A stretch of DNA of 21,798 bases from JAUVAV01 sp965371665 (GTDB lineage Bacteria; Oederibacteriota; JAAXVQ01; JAUVAV01). How positions within the stretch are numbered: the stretch's first letter is position 1; every line of letters starts with the position of its first letter. The notes under the pieces were generated by a model that was not told the DNA's origin, made no database searches, and saw only the letters and a list, made by a program, of their open reading frames with translations. The position numbers were made by a program, and so were the translations under genes. Of this stretch, positions 1 through 6,762 are shown piece by piece. Where the stretch lies: NCBI GenBank assembly GCA_965371665.1, contig CBDUZI010000046.1:1-21798 (forward strand). Reading direction: 5' to 3'.

Positions 1-21
1 ACACAGTAAAAGTAGTTTTAG

Positions 22-49
22 TTGACGATGTTGCAATATGAGTTACAAT
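22..49 (+). promoter_or_regulatory. Candidate sigma70 promoter for typA
   Basis: TTGACG at 22-27 and TACAAT at 44-49 are separated by 16 bp, close to the sigma70 consensus. The AT-rich DNA runs into the typA start at 160, leaving a leader of roughly 100 nt. No hairpin followed by a T-run was seen in the leader. This is pattern matching only. Confidence 0.45.
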
Positions 50-159
50 CTGCCTTTTAGTTATTTTCCCAATAAATCGCTTGTCTAAATCACGTCCTTC
101 GGTTAGACTAAGCGGCTTTAATTCAAAATCCAAGAGAAAGAGACTTTATTTCAACCATT

Positions 160-1983
160 ATGCCAATAAAAGAGAACATCAGAAATATTGCGATCGTAGC
201 TCACGTGGACCATGGTAAAACCACGCTGATCGATGCCATGCTTAAGCAGAGCGGCTCTTTCGGTGACCGCGAGACCATTACCGAGCGGATCATGGATACT
301 AATCCGCTTGAGAAAGAACGCGGCATCACGATCTTTTCCAAACATGCCTCCATCAACAAAAACGGGGTCAAAATAAACATCATTGATACGCCCGGGCACG
401 CGGATTTCGGCGGCGAAGTGGAACGCATTATGCAGATGGCGGACGGCATTCTGCTTTTAGTGGATGCCGCCGAGGGTCCGCTGCCGCAGACCAAATTCGT
501 TCTGAAAAAAGCCCTGGCGCGCGGCTTGCAAGCCGTGGTTTTGATTAATAAAATCGACCGGCCGGATGCTCAGCCGCATGACACGCTGGATAAAATCTTT
601 GACCTCTTCGTAGCTTTAGGCGCCAGTAATGAGCAATTGGATTTCAGCGTACTCTACGGCAGTTCCCGCGAAGGCTATGCCAGAATCGAATTGGATAATG
701 ACTCCCATGACCTGAATCCGCTTTTCGAGGCGCTGCTTCGGGAAATACCCGGACCTGAGGTTGCTCCGGATAAACCCCTGCAATTGCTGGTCACCAATAC
801 TGATCATTCCGATTATCTGGGCCGTCTCGCGATTGGCCGCATTACCCGGGGCACCCTGGCCAAAGGCCAAACCGTGGTTGCCATTCGCCATAAGGATGGC
901 CAACTAACCCCTTTCAAAGTCTCCATGCTTTACATCCACCAGGGAACGAAACGTTGTGAAGTGGACATGGCGGAAGCCGGCGAGGTGGTGGTTCTGGCCG
1001 GCCTGAATGATATCACTATCGGAGATACGATTGCCGACCCGGCGGAACCTGAAGCGCTTCCCGGTTTAACCGTGGATGAGCCGACGCTGACCATGATTTT
1101 TTCCATCAATAATAGTCCCTTTGCCGGCCGGGAAGGCAATTATGTCACCAGCCGGCACCTGCGGGATCGTTTATATAAAGAAGCGCTTACTAATCTAAGC
1201 CTCCGGGTCAATAATACGGATTCCACAGATGCCTGGACAGTCTCCGGCCGCGGCGAGCTCCACCTGGGCATCCTGATTGAAACCATGCGCCGGGAAGGGT
1301 ATGAATTCCAGGTCAGCAAGCCGGAAGTCATTCCGCACCACGAAGCTGGAAAAGTTCTGGAACCTTATGAAGAACTGAGCATTGACGTCAAAAGCGAGGA
1401 AATCGGCGCCTGCATTGAGCGCCTGGGATCACGCAAGGCTGAAATGAATCATATGGAAACCATGCCGGACGGCCGGACCCGGGCAGTCTTTACGATTCCC
1501 TCGCGCTGTTTACTGGGTTTTCGTACCGAGTTTTTAACTCTGACCCGGGGCGAGGGGTTGCTGCATCATACTGTGACAGGTTATCATGAGTATAAATCCG
1601 GCTCCGTAGGCCGTCAGCGCGGCGTATTAATCGCCGACCAGGCTGGTTCGGCCACCGGCTATGCGCTGTTTCAGCTCTCGGACCGGGGTGAGTATTTCAT
1701 CGGGGCCGTAACCGAGGTCTATAGCGGCATGATAATCGGCGAACATTGCCGCGATACGGATCTAACCGTCAATATTACCAAAACCAAACAACTAACCAAT
1801 ATGCGCAGCAAATCATCGGATGAATCCTTGACTATAGCCCCGCCTCGAAGAATGAGTCTGGAACAGTTTTTAGAATATATTAATGAAGATGAACTCCTGG
1901 AAGTTACCCCGCAATCACTGCGGCTTCGGAAGAAAATTCTGGATCCTCTCCAGCGGAAGCGGGCCGAACGCGCCAAGCAATAG
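160..1983 (+). CDS. typA: Ribosome-associated translational GTPase TypA/BipA
   Basis: A 607-residue protein, the usual length for TypA/BipA, an EF-G-like GTPase that binds the 70S ribosome and supports subunit assembly and stress or cold growth. The GTPase motifs are all present: P-loop AHVDHGKT (residues 14-21), RGIT (54-57), DTPGH (76-80) and NKID (130-133). They are followed by domain II and the EF-G III/V-like domains, with the typical GRGELHLGILIE stretch, and a basic C-terminus (KRAERAKQ). The ATG at 160 gives the conserved N-terminus (MPIKENIRNIAIVAHVDHGK), although no strong Shine-Dalgarno lies close upstream. The gene stands alone on the plus strand and faces the glp operon convergently across a REP-like repeat. 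It appears intact. Confidence 0.97.
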   Translation: MPIKENIRNIAIVAHVDHGKTTLIDAMLKQSGSFGDRETITERIMDTNPLEKERGITIFSKHASINKNGVKINIIDTPGHADFGGEVERIMQMADGILLLVDAAEGPLPQTKFVLKKALARGLQAVVLINKIDRPDAQPHDTLDKIFDLFVALGASNEQLDFSVLYGSSREGYARIELDNDSHDLNPLFEALLREIPGPEVAPDKPLQLLVTNTDHSDYLGRLAIGRITRGTLAKGQTVVAIRHKDGQLTPFKVSMLYIHQGTKRCEVDMAEAGEVVVLAGLNDITIGDTIADPAEPEALPGLTVDEPTLTMIFSINNSPFAGREGNYVTSRHLRDRLYKEALTNLSLRVNNTDSTDAWTVSGRGELHLGILIETMRREGYEFQVSKPEVIPHHEAGKVLEPYEELSIDVKSEEIGACIERLGSRKAEMNHMETMPDGRTRAVFTIPSRCLLGFRTEFLTLTRGEGLLHHTVTGYHEYKSGSVGRQRGVLIADQAGSATGYALFQLSDRGEYFIGAVTEVYSGMIIGEHCRDTDLTVNITKTKQLTNMRSKSSDESLTIAPPRRMSLEQFLEYINEDELLEVTPQSLRLRKKILDPLQRKRAERAKQ

Positions 1984-2010
1984 CCTGATAAATCCTTTTG
2001 ATTTTTCAAT

Positions 2011-2087
2011 GTAGGGGCCGGCTTCTTTATCCTGCCTGTCCTGAGCATAGCCGAAGGGAGCCTGCCGAAGGGCATGCCGGCCCGGGA
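2011..2087. repeat. REP-like palindrome with a second dispersed repeat nested in its loop
   Basis: The outer arms read GTAGGGGCCGGC at 2011-2022 and GCCGGCCC at 2076-2083, a large inverted repeat. The loop carries a CCTGTCCTGAGCATAGCC-GAAGGG type sequence, which resembles another widely dispersed bacterial intergenic repeat. It lies between the convergent ends of typA and the DUF1667 gene and could act as a bidirectional transcription barrier. The same outer motif recurs at 21701-21728 and, without GTAGG, at 9509-9528. Confidence 0.65.
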
Positions 2088-2091
2088 TTTC

Positions 2092-2448
2092 CTACTCCAC
2101 GGTCCGCGTGGCAATTAAATCCACACCCAATTCCATAAAATTTTTAATAATCACCTCATCCACCTTAACCGGCCGGTTCAGGCGAAGCTTTTTGATCTCG
2201 CTCATGGCCTCGAAGATTTTGTTTTTAGGGATTGCCTGGTTGGTCCTGACCGGCGCCATCTTCAAAGCCAGGCCCTGGGTCAGTAGGGTGGAGGTCAAGA
2301 TGCGCTGCGGATTTTCTATTTCCTGCTTAGCGTACTCTTCGCCCTTAGGGCATTTATTACCGCTTACCTTGCTCACACGACCCTGCGCGATTTCCGCTAT
2401 GAGCGGGCAGCCTTGCGGGCAGGCAATACAGGTTAATTTCTTAATCAT
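2092..2448 (-). CDS. DUF1667 cysteine-rich protein, small subunit of the glp-type oxidoreductase
   Basis: 118 residues. The N-terminus carries Cys7-x2-Cys10-x3-Cys14 and a further Cys33 in a GNKCPKG context, the pattern of DUF1667 proteins. This suggests an Fe-S or metal site. Such proteins are commonly encoded next to GlpA-like and FAD oxidoreductase genes and are thought to be a small electron-transfer subunit. The ATG overlaps the stop of the upstream FAD oxidoreductase gene by 4 nt (ATGA), so the two are probably translationally coupled. It is the last gene of the minus-strand glp operon. The cofactor is inferred from cysteine spacing only. Confidence 0.88.
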   Translation of the reverse strand: MIKKLTCIACPQGCPLIAEIAQGRVSKVSGNKCPKGEEYAKQEIENPQRILTSTLLTQGLALKMAPVRTNQAIPKNKIFEAMSEIKKLRLNRPVKVDEVIIKNFMELGVDLIATRTVE

Positions 2449-3422
2449 GGCATGTTCCTCAAGTATTCCGCTGCCAGCTTACCGGCCCAGGCGCTGTCGC
2501 GAGTTACGCCATCCACCACATCATAGATTTTATACGCATTGCCGCATACCCATAATCCCGGAATCGAGGTGGTGTTTAACTCGCTGGATTCCGGGGTATT
2601 GGTTTTTGAATCCATAGCCACGCCGGCCATCTCTATCAGTTCATTTTCCGGAATCAGACCCACTGAGATCAATACTGTATCGCAGGCCAGTTCAAAACGC
2701 GTGTTGGGAACTTCCTGAAACTTATCGTCCACTTCAGCTATCGTGAGTTTTTCAACCCGGTCTTGGCCATGGATTTTCACTATTTTATGCCGGAGATAAA
2801 GCGGTATATTGAAATCATCCAGGCATTGCGCGACATTGCGGATTAGTCCGCGCGATTCTTTCTGGATCTCAATCACAGCCTTTACTTGAGCGCCTTCCAA
2901 GGTAAAACGCCGGGCCATAATCAATCCGATATCCCCTGACCCGATAATGACCACTTCCCGGCCCGGCAGCCAACCTTCAATATTGATTAGCTTTTGCGCC
3001 AGACCGGCCGGAAATATGCCGGCCGGCCGGGTACCCGGAATTTGGATCATTTCGCGGGTCCGTTCACGGCATCCGGTGCCTATAATCAGCGTTTTCGCGG
3101 TCACGGTCTGCATGGTGCCGGGCTTTATATAAGTCAGCTCTTTTTTCTTGGTCAGATGCACGACCAAAGATTTCAGGCCGATTTCTATTTCTTTTATATT
3201 GTTTATTTTCTGTATAAACCGTTCCGCATATTCCGGACCCGTAAGCTCTGCCTTAAAGTATTGCAGACCAAATCCGGGATGGATGCATTGATTTAGTATG
3301 CCGCCTAAATATTGATCACGTTCCAGAAGTAAAATATCCTTCACGCCGTTCTCATAAGCGGAAAGCGCTGCGGCCAAACCGGCCGGTCCGCCGCCCACAA
3401 TGACCAAATCACGTGATATCAT
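2445..3422 (-). CDS. FAD/NAD(P)-dependent oxidoreductase, GlpB-like partner of the G3P dehydrogenase
   Basis: 325 residues with an N-terminal FAD-binding GGGPAGLAAALSAYENG motif (about residues 10-26). A second dinucleotide-binding motif, IIGSGDIGLIMARR, lies near residue 160, probably for NAD(P)H. A C-terminal WVCGNA...DVVDG segment near residue 290 is typical of pyridine-nucleotide disulfide reductase-like flavoproteins. In families with GlpA-like and DUF1667 neighbours, this protein probably passes electrons from glycerol-3-phosphate oxidation onward. The start at 3422 lies in a duplicated junction: just upstream, the DNA still encodes a GlpA-like C-terminal tail (KIIKAIRGN then NDIT and stop). 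This gene may therefore be the second copy of an old tandem duplication. The 3' end overlaps the DUF1667 start by 4 nt. Confidence 0.9.
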   Translation of the reverse strand: MISRDLVIVGGGPAGLAAALSAYENGVKDILLLERDQYLGGILNQCIHPGFGLQYFKAELTGPEYAERFIQKINNIKEIEIGLKSLVVHLTKKKELTYIKPGTMQTVTAKTLIIGTGCRERTREMIQIPGTRPAGIFPAGLAQKLINIEGWLPGREVVIIGSGDIGLIMARRFTLEGAQVKAVIEIQKESRGLIRNVAQCLDDFNIPLYLRHKIVKIHGQDRVEKLTIAEVDDKFQEVPNTRFELACDTVLISVGLIPENELIEMAGVAMDSKTNTPESSELNTTSIPGLWVCGNAYKIYDVVDGVTRDSAWAGKLAAEYLRNMP

Positions 3423-3456
3423 TTACTTCATTACCCCGTATGGCTTTGATTATTTT
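3381..3456. repeat. Direct repeat copy A: duplicated glpA-end / oxidoreductase-start junction
   Basis: About 75 bp that align in the same orientation with 5285-5361, with roughly ten mismatches and one indel. On the minus strand it reads as the last codons of a GlpA-like protein followed by the first codons of the FAD oxidoreductase. The two copies flank the 1.9 kb cargo. Their divergence is too great for a recent target-site duplication, which suggests an older gene duplication. Confidence 0.85.
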
Positions 3457-3653
3457 TGAGCCTTTTCCGCTTTACCTTATTGGCAATTTGTTTTACACCC
3501 TGAATGTACTCATTCGTGGTAATTGATTTAAACGCACCTATGATATTGCCAATTGATTTTTCCAGCGCAGGGGCAGGCCTTGCGCCTGTTCTTTCCATTT
3601 TCATCCCGTTTTCATTTTGGGCAACCCTGTTTATATTTTGGGCAATCCTGTTT
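3431..3653 (-). pseudogene. Truncated partial copy of the REP-associated transposase
   Basis: The minus-strand reading frame resembles an internal part of the intact neighbouring transposase. It contains NGMKMERTGARPAP, then EKSIGNIIGAFKSITTNEYI and GVKQ, and then diverges to a stop at 3431. At DNA level 3491-3625 matches about 3839-3975 at close to 88%. It lacks the HUH motif and the catalytic tyrosine, so it cannot be active. An in-frame GTG inside the REP at 3661-3685 would open it, but there is no convincing ribosome binding site. It is a relic of a second element or of a local duplication. Confidence 0.75.
3567..3591. repeat. Degenerate REP-like palindrome (GCAGGGGCAGGCCTTG type)
   Basis: This is the counterpart, inside the truncated transposase copy, of the palindrome at 3916-3940. 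It carries several substitutions that spoil the right arm. Confidence 0.5.
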
Positions 3654-3667
3654 TCATTTCGGGCAAC
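3605..3667. repeat. Three tandem 21-bp units
   Basis: The units at 3605-3625, 3626-3646 and 3647-3667 share the pattern CC(C/T)GTTTTCATTT(T/C)GGGCAA with few differences. Because 21 is a multiple of three, the array keeps the frame and encodes three 7-residue units (NENR-IAQ-like) on the minus strand. Each unit ends in the GGGCAA start of the REP at 3661, so the array may have grown by slippage from a REP boundary. Confidence 0.75.
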
Positions 3668-4253
3668 CACAAGGGTTGCCCCTACGATTAACCAATGGAT
3701 TCAATTCGTCAGAATCCCATTCCGCGGGGTTATTATTGATATATCCCCTGATGCTGTTCAATGAATCTTCATTACGGATGATGTGTTCGTAATAATTGCG
3801 TTGCCATAATTTGCTATTAAACGAACGCCATCCATTCTGTTTAACACCGTTAATATATTCATCGGTGGTAATTGATTTAAACGCACCTATGATATTACCA
3901 ATTGATTTTTCCCGCGTAGGGGCAGGCCTTGTGCCTGCCCTTTTCATTTTCATCCCGTTTTCATTTTGGGCAACCACAAGGGTTGCCCCTACAATTATTA
4001 TTCCGTGGAAATGATTCGGCATAATGACATACTCATCCAATTCAATGCCGACAAATCTTTCTTTTAATTCATTCCACCATTTATCAATCATATTGCCCGC
4101 ATCATTCCGGTTCATCTTACCATCTGCAATATCCCCGAAAAAACATTCCTTGTTCTGCGTGCAGATCGTGACAAAATACGCGCCTGCGGATGAGTAATCG
4201 AATCCTTTCAAGCGAATTGATCTGCGATGATGTTTATCCGGATTGTAGCTCAT
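3654..4253 (-). CDS. REP-associated tyrosine transposase (RAYT, IS200/IS605-like TnpA)
   Basis: 199 residues. The N-terminus (RRSIRLKGFDYSSAGAYFVTICTQN) is typical of RAYT proteins. The metal-binding HUH-type motif is His81-Phe-His83 within MPNHFHGIIIV, and the likely nucleophilic tyrosine is Tyr154 or Tyr155 in YYEHIIRNE. RAYTs nick and join single-stranded DNA at REP palindromes and are mostly domesticated, single-copy genes. Two REP palindromes lie inside the reading frame and are translated (ATLVVAQN and GTRPAPT). A third forms the last codons (RRGNPCGCPK) and the stop. A GGTGAGG-type ribosome binding site precedes the ATG at 4253. The gene is adjacent to the truncated DUF4062 fragment and may have cut it short on arrival. 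Confidence 0.9.
   Translation of the reverse strand: MSYNPDKHHRRSIRLKGFDYSSAGAYFVTICTQNKECFFGDIADGKMNRNDAGNMIDKWWNELKERFVGIELDEYVIMPNHFHGIIIVGATLVVAQNENGMKMKRAGTRPAPTREKSIGNIIGAFKSITTDEYINGVKQNGWRSFNSKLWQRNYYEHIIRNEDSLNSIRGYINNNPAEWDSDELNPLVNRRGNPCGCPK
3661..3685. repeat. REP palindrome GGGCAACC-acaa-GGGTTGCCC at the 3' end of the RAYT gene
   Basis: Near-perfect inverted repeat, followed by CTAC on the plus strand. On the minus strand it reads GTAGGGGCAACCCTTGTGG, a motif that encodes the last residues of the transposase and leads straight into its stop. Confidence 0.85.
3916..3940. repeat. REP-like palindrome GTAGGGGCAGGC-cttgt-GCCTGCCC inside the RAYT gene
   Basis: Inverted repeat with the same GTAGGGGC head as the other copies. 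It is translated on the minus strand as part of the RAGTRPAPT segment of the transposase. Confidence 0.8.
3968..3992. repeat. REP palindrome GGGCAACC-acaa-GGGTTGCCCCTAC inside the RAYT gene
   Basis: Identical in sequence to the palindrome at 3661-3685. It encodes the GATLVVAQN part of the transposase, just after the HUH motif. Confidence 0.85.
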
Positions 4254-4263
4254 TACCTCATTT

Positions 4264-4577
4264 TTACCTCACCGGCAAAATGTGAATATCCTTATGAGCT
4301 TTCCTAGCCTTACGAAATTCCGCCTCAGTCGCTGATATTTCGGCTTTACCGGGACTGCCGTACTGCATGCCCATCATGCCGATATAGACATCGCTTTTTC
4401 GGACTTCATCCGGATACGCCTTTTCAGCCGATTTGCTCTTGGCAGATGAGTCCTTAAACAAAAAACATCAAAATATTCCGAAAGCAGAACATCACCGAGA
4501 ACGAAATCCTTTATCGCCTGGCGCTCTGCTTTCAGCTCCTGCTGCACACCACTGATGAAGATTTTATATTTACTCAT
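4264..4577 (-). pseudogene. DUF4062 domain protein, frameshifted and truncated
   Basis: The 5' part reads MSKYKIFISGVQQELKAER...SEYFDVF. The 3' part, in another frame, reads LFKDSSAKSK...YPDEVRKSDVYIGMMGMQYG and ends at a stop. Together they match the DUF4062 N-terminal domain (K-x-FISSVQ-x-EL start, DEVRxSDIYIG, S-x-TExEF). The break falls at a run of six A on the plus strand (4460-4465). One more A would give one continuous frame of 104 codons. Full family members usually continue into an ATP-binding or other effector region, absent here, so the gene is also cut short next to the RAYT. Its ATG lies inside the last codons of the HEPN-like gene (ATGAGTAA, 8-nt overlap), which suggests the two genes are a coupled pair. 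Confidence 0.75.
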
Positions 4578-5193
4578 ACCAAAATTTGATTTCCCTGACT
4601 TTTATTCGTTCAAGCGTATTCATAAACTTTTCACGCAAATTTTTGTTATTAACATCCATAAGCTCGGCATAATATTTTTCCCACGCTTGCTTGAAATCCC
4701 GGAAGTATGCATTTGTATGAAATCGCAGTCTTTTACCGCCATTTATATCTATAACTTGTACTCCTGCATCAGCGGAAATACAACCTTCGCGATGAAAAAC
4801 ATCCCTCTCATCCCTGTATCCGTCCGGATTGTTGTGAACAAAAGAGTCTCCTTTGATAAAATATTCATGCGCCAACCCGCACCGAAAGAGCGAATAAATA
4901 TCGCCATCCTTTATTTGATAATCGACGTCTTTAAATTTAATATGAAAATTCTTGTAATAATTCTCTTCACCTTTATAATCTGGAAAATATTCCAATGCTT
5001 TCAAAAACTGCTTTTTGCTTTCCCCTTGCAGCCCCAAAGTTCCATTTATAAGTCCGCCTAAAAAATCCGTATACGAAGCCAAAGCCAAGGCAACTGTATA
5101 ATTTGCTCTGGCGTTAATGCAGTTTTGAATATCATCGAAAATATATCCGAAGATGTACTCTTTGAAGTATTCCTTGATTTTATCCAAACACAT
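4570..5193 (-). CDS. HEPN-like hypothetical protein with an RX4H motif
   Basis: 207 residues from the ATG at 5193, chosen because GAGAGG sits 8 nt upstream. A GTG at 5202 would add three residues. The protein is mostly helical. A possible active-site signature, Arg104-Cys-Gly-Leu-Ala-His109 (FRCGLAHEYFIKG), fits the RX4-6H motif of HEPN ribonucleases and lies after a long helix, as in that fold. I do not recognise the exact family. The coding DNA is clearly AT-richer than the glp genes, which suggests transfer. The stop overlaps the DUF4062 start by 8 nt. A HEPN RNase paired with a DUF4062 protein would fit a toxin or defence module, but this is inference and the partner is broken. Confidence 0.7.
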   Translation of the reverse strand: MCLDKIKEYFKEYIFGYIFDDIQNCINARANYTVALALASYTDFLGGLINGTLGLQGESKKQFLKALEYFPDYKGEENYYKNFHIKFKDVDYQIKDGDIYSLFRCGLAHEYFIKGDSFVHNNPDGYRDERDVFHREGCISADAGVQVIDINGGKRLRFHTNAYFRDFKQAWEKYYAELMDVNNKNLREKFMNTLERIKVREIKFWYE

Positions 5194-5258
5194 GGATATC
5201 ACCTCTCGCGCATGGTCTTTAGCCTAAATGGCTTGCGGTACGCTGTTTTACCGAGTGC

Positions 5259-5327
5259 TGATTTCTATTTCTTTGCGGCTGCCAGGCCGGCCCGGCGGCC
5301 CACAATGACTAAATCACATGATATCAT
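5259..5327 (-). pseudogene. Relic start of an FAD oxidoreductase gene
   Basis: On the minus strand the DNA after the glpA-like gene reads ATG then ISCDLVIVG, the same start as the intact oxidoreductase (ISRDLVIVGG). It overlaps the glpA stop (ATGATATCATGTGA). An extra base near 5291 then breaks the FAD-binding Gly motif, and homology soon ends. A 15-bp match near 5265-5279 to 3179-3193 hints that an internal piece of the same gene was deleted. This was probably the original downstream gene of glpA. Confidence 0.7.
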
Positions 5328-5361
5328 TTTCTTCACTACCCCGTATGGTTTTGATTATTTC
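5285..5361. repeat. Direct repeat copy B: glpA-end / oxidoreductase-start junction
   Basis: Partner of the repeat at 3381-3456, in the same orientation. It includes the true C-terminal codons of the glpA-like gene (EIIKTIRGSEENDIM) and the relic oxidoreductase start. The two copies bracket the inserted genes at about 3457-5284. Confidence 0.85.
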
Positions 5362-6762
5362 CGAACCGGGGCCGCGTTTGGTGATTTCCGACCAGGGAAT
5401 ATTTAATTCTTCAGCCATTATTTTCATAATGCGCGTGGTGCAAAACCCTCCGTGGCATCTGCCGGCCTGGGCGCGCGTGCGGAATTTTATGCCATCTAAG
5501 GTTCGGGCTCCTCTTTTTATAGCCTCTCTGATTTCTTTCGCCGAGATCATTTCACACCGGCAAACAATATCGCCATAGGCAGCGTCCTGTTGAATTACTT
5601 TTTTGGCCTTAGCCAAGGACAGGGCGAAAAGGTGAGTAAAGGGTTCACGGTGTTTATAAAAGTTCTTTTTTTTACATAGGCTAAGCCCATTTTGCCGGAG
5701 TATTTCCGCCACCATCAGCGCTATGGCCGGTGCGCAGGTAAGGCCGGGCGACTGGATGCCGGCAACATTTATAAAACCCGGGCATTGGTTCTCATGCCGG
5801 ATAATAAAATCATCACCGGCCACGGCCCGCAAACCCGCAAAATAAGCAATGATATCCTGGCGGCTGATAGCCGGCACTAATTTTTGCGCGCTGGTCAGCA
5901 CCTGATTCAAACCTTGGTCCGTAGTAGCCAGGTCTGCTTTATCTTCACCATCCTGCGCCGTAGGCCCGATCATAGGATTTCCGTCCGCGGTCTTGATAAC
6001 TATAATTCCTTTGGAGGTGGACGTAGGCAGAGGAAACACCAAATGGTTGGTAAGATTTTCAAGCTTTTTATCTAAAAGATATTCTTCGCCCTTGCGCGGT
6101 TTGATTACAATATCCTGAATACCAACCATGTTCGCGATCTCATCCCCCCAAAGACCGGCCGCGTTTATCACATAACGGGAGCGAAATACCTGGTCCCTAA
6201 CCTTAATTTCAAAGTGATCAGGTTGCGGTATAATCGCAGTCACTTTATGCGAGGTATAAATTTCCACCCCGTTTTTCATGGCATTTTCCGCCAGGTCATA
6301 GACCAGGCGGTAGGGGCTGATAATTCCCGCCGTGGGCGCATAGAGGGCCGCTAATATATCAGGGGAAAGGTTCGGTTCATGCTGCTGGAGCCAAGACCGG
6401 TCGACCATTTGTAATCCGGGAACGCCTAAAGCCTCCGCCTCCTGCACAATGCGAAGCAGCCGGGCTTTTTCTTCCTCCTGGAAGATAACTATCAGCTCTC
6501 CGACTTCTTTGAAATCCACGCCCAGTTCCTGCACCAGACCGCGCATGAGTTGGTTGCCTTGCACGCACAGTCGGCCTTTTAAGGACAGGGGAGGATTTTG
6601 GGTCCCGGGATGGATAATGCCGCTGTTGGATTTTGAAATACCAAAAGCCAATTCAGCTTCTTTTTCCAGTAAGGCAATTTTGATCTTATAACGGGACAGC
6701 TCACGGGCCATGGCCGCGCCAATCACCCCGCCCCCAATAATAATAACATCCCGGAGATTCAT
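5314..6762 (-). CDS. glpA: GlpA-like FAD glycerol-3-phosphate dehydrogenase with a C-terminal BFD-like [2Fe-2S] domain
   Basis: 482 residues from the ATG at 6762, which overlaps the glpK stop by 4 nt (ATGA). An in-frame ATG at 6801 lies inside glpK and is less likely. The N-terminus has the DAO-type FAD motif (VIIIGGGVIGAAMARELSRY, residues 6-25), followed by a glycine-oxidase/GlpA-like body. The C-terminus carries Cys401-x-Cys403 and Cys436-x4-Cys441 (VCRCE, GRCHGGFC), a BFD-like [2Fe-2S] module found in anaerobic-type G3P dehydrogenases and Hcn/LhgO-like enzymes. Predicted role: oxidation of glycerol-3-phosphate, made by GlpK or from phosphodiesters, to DHAP. Electrons would go to the FAD oxidoreductase and DUF1667 partners. 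Downstream co-transcription is interrupted by the inserted cargo, although all inserted genes read in the same direction. Confidence 0.88.
   Translation of the reverse strand: MNLRDVIIIGGGVIGAAMARELSRYKIKIALLEKEAELAFGISKSNSGIIHPGTQNPPLSLKGRLCVQGNQLMRGLVQELGVDFKEVGELIVIFQEEEKARLLRIVQEAEALGVPGLQMVDRSWLQQHEPNLSPDILAALYAPTAGIISPYRLVYDLAENAMKNGVEIYTSHKVTAIIPQPDHFEIKVRDQVFRSRYVINAAGLWGDEIANMVGIQDIVIKPRKGEEYLLDKKLENLTNHLVFPLPTSTSKGIIVIKTADGNPMIGPTAQDGEDKADLATTDQGLNQVLTSAQKLVPAISRQDIIAYFAGLRAVAGDDFIIRHENQCPGFINVAGIQSPGLTCAPAIALMVAEILRQNGLSLCKKKNFYKHREPFTHLFALSLAKAKKVIQQDAAYGDIVCRCEMISAKEIREAIKRGARTLDGIKFRTRAQAGRCHGGFCTTRIMKIMAEELNIPWSEITKRGPGSEIIKTIRGSEENDIM

Noticed and set aside
2108..2617. 169-residue plus-strand frame
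   Set aside because: It lies antisense to the well-supported DUF1667 and oxidoreductase genes and shows no domain of its own.
3605..3667. CRISPR-like repeat array
   Set aside because: The 21-bp units are directly adjacent with no spacers and lie in coding-derived DNA. No cas genes are present in the window.
4555..5061. 168-residue hydrophobic plus-strand frame
   Set aside because: It is antisense to the HEPN-like gene. The apparent hydrophobicity comes from AT-rich reverse codons, and no start signal is seen.
3381..5361. Reading the flanking direct repeats as a target-site duplication of one transposon
   Set aside because: At about 75 bp with around ten mismatches, they are too long and too diverged for a target duplication, and they encode gene ends in frame. 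Old gene duplication fits better.
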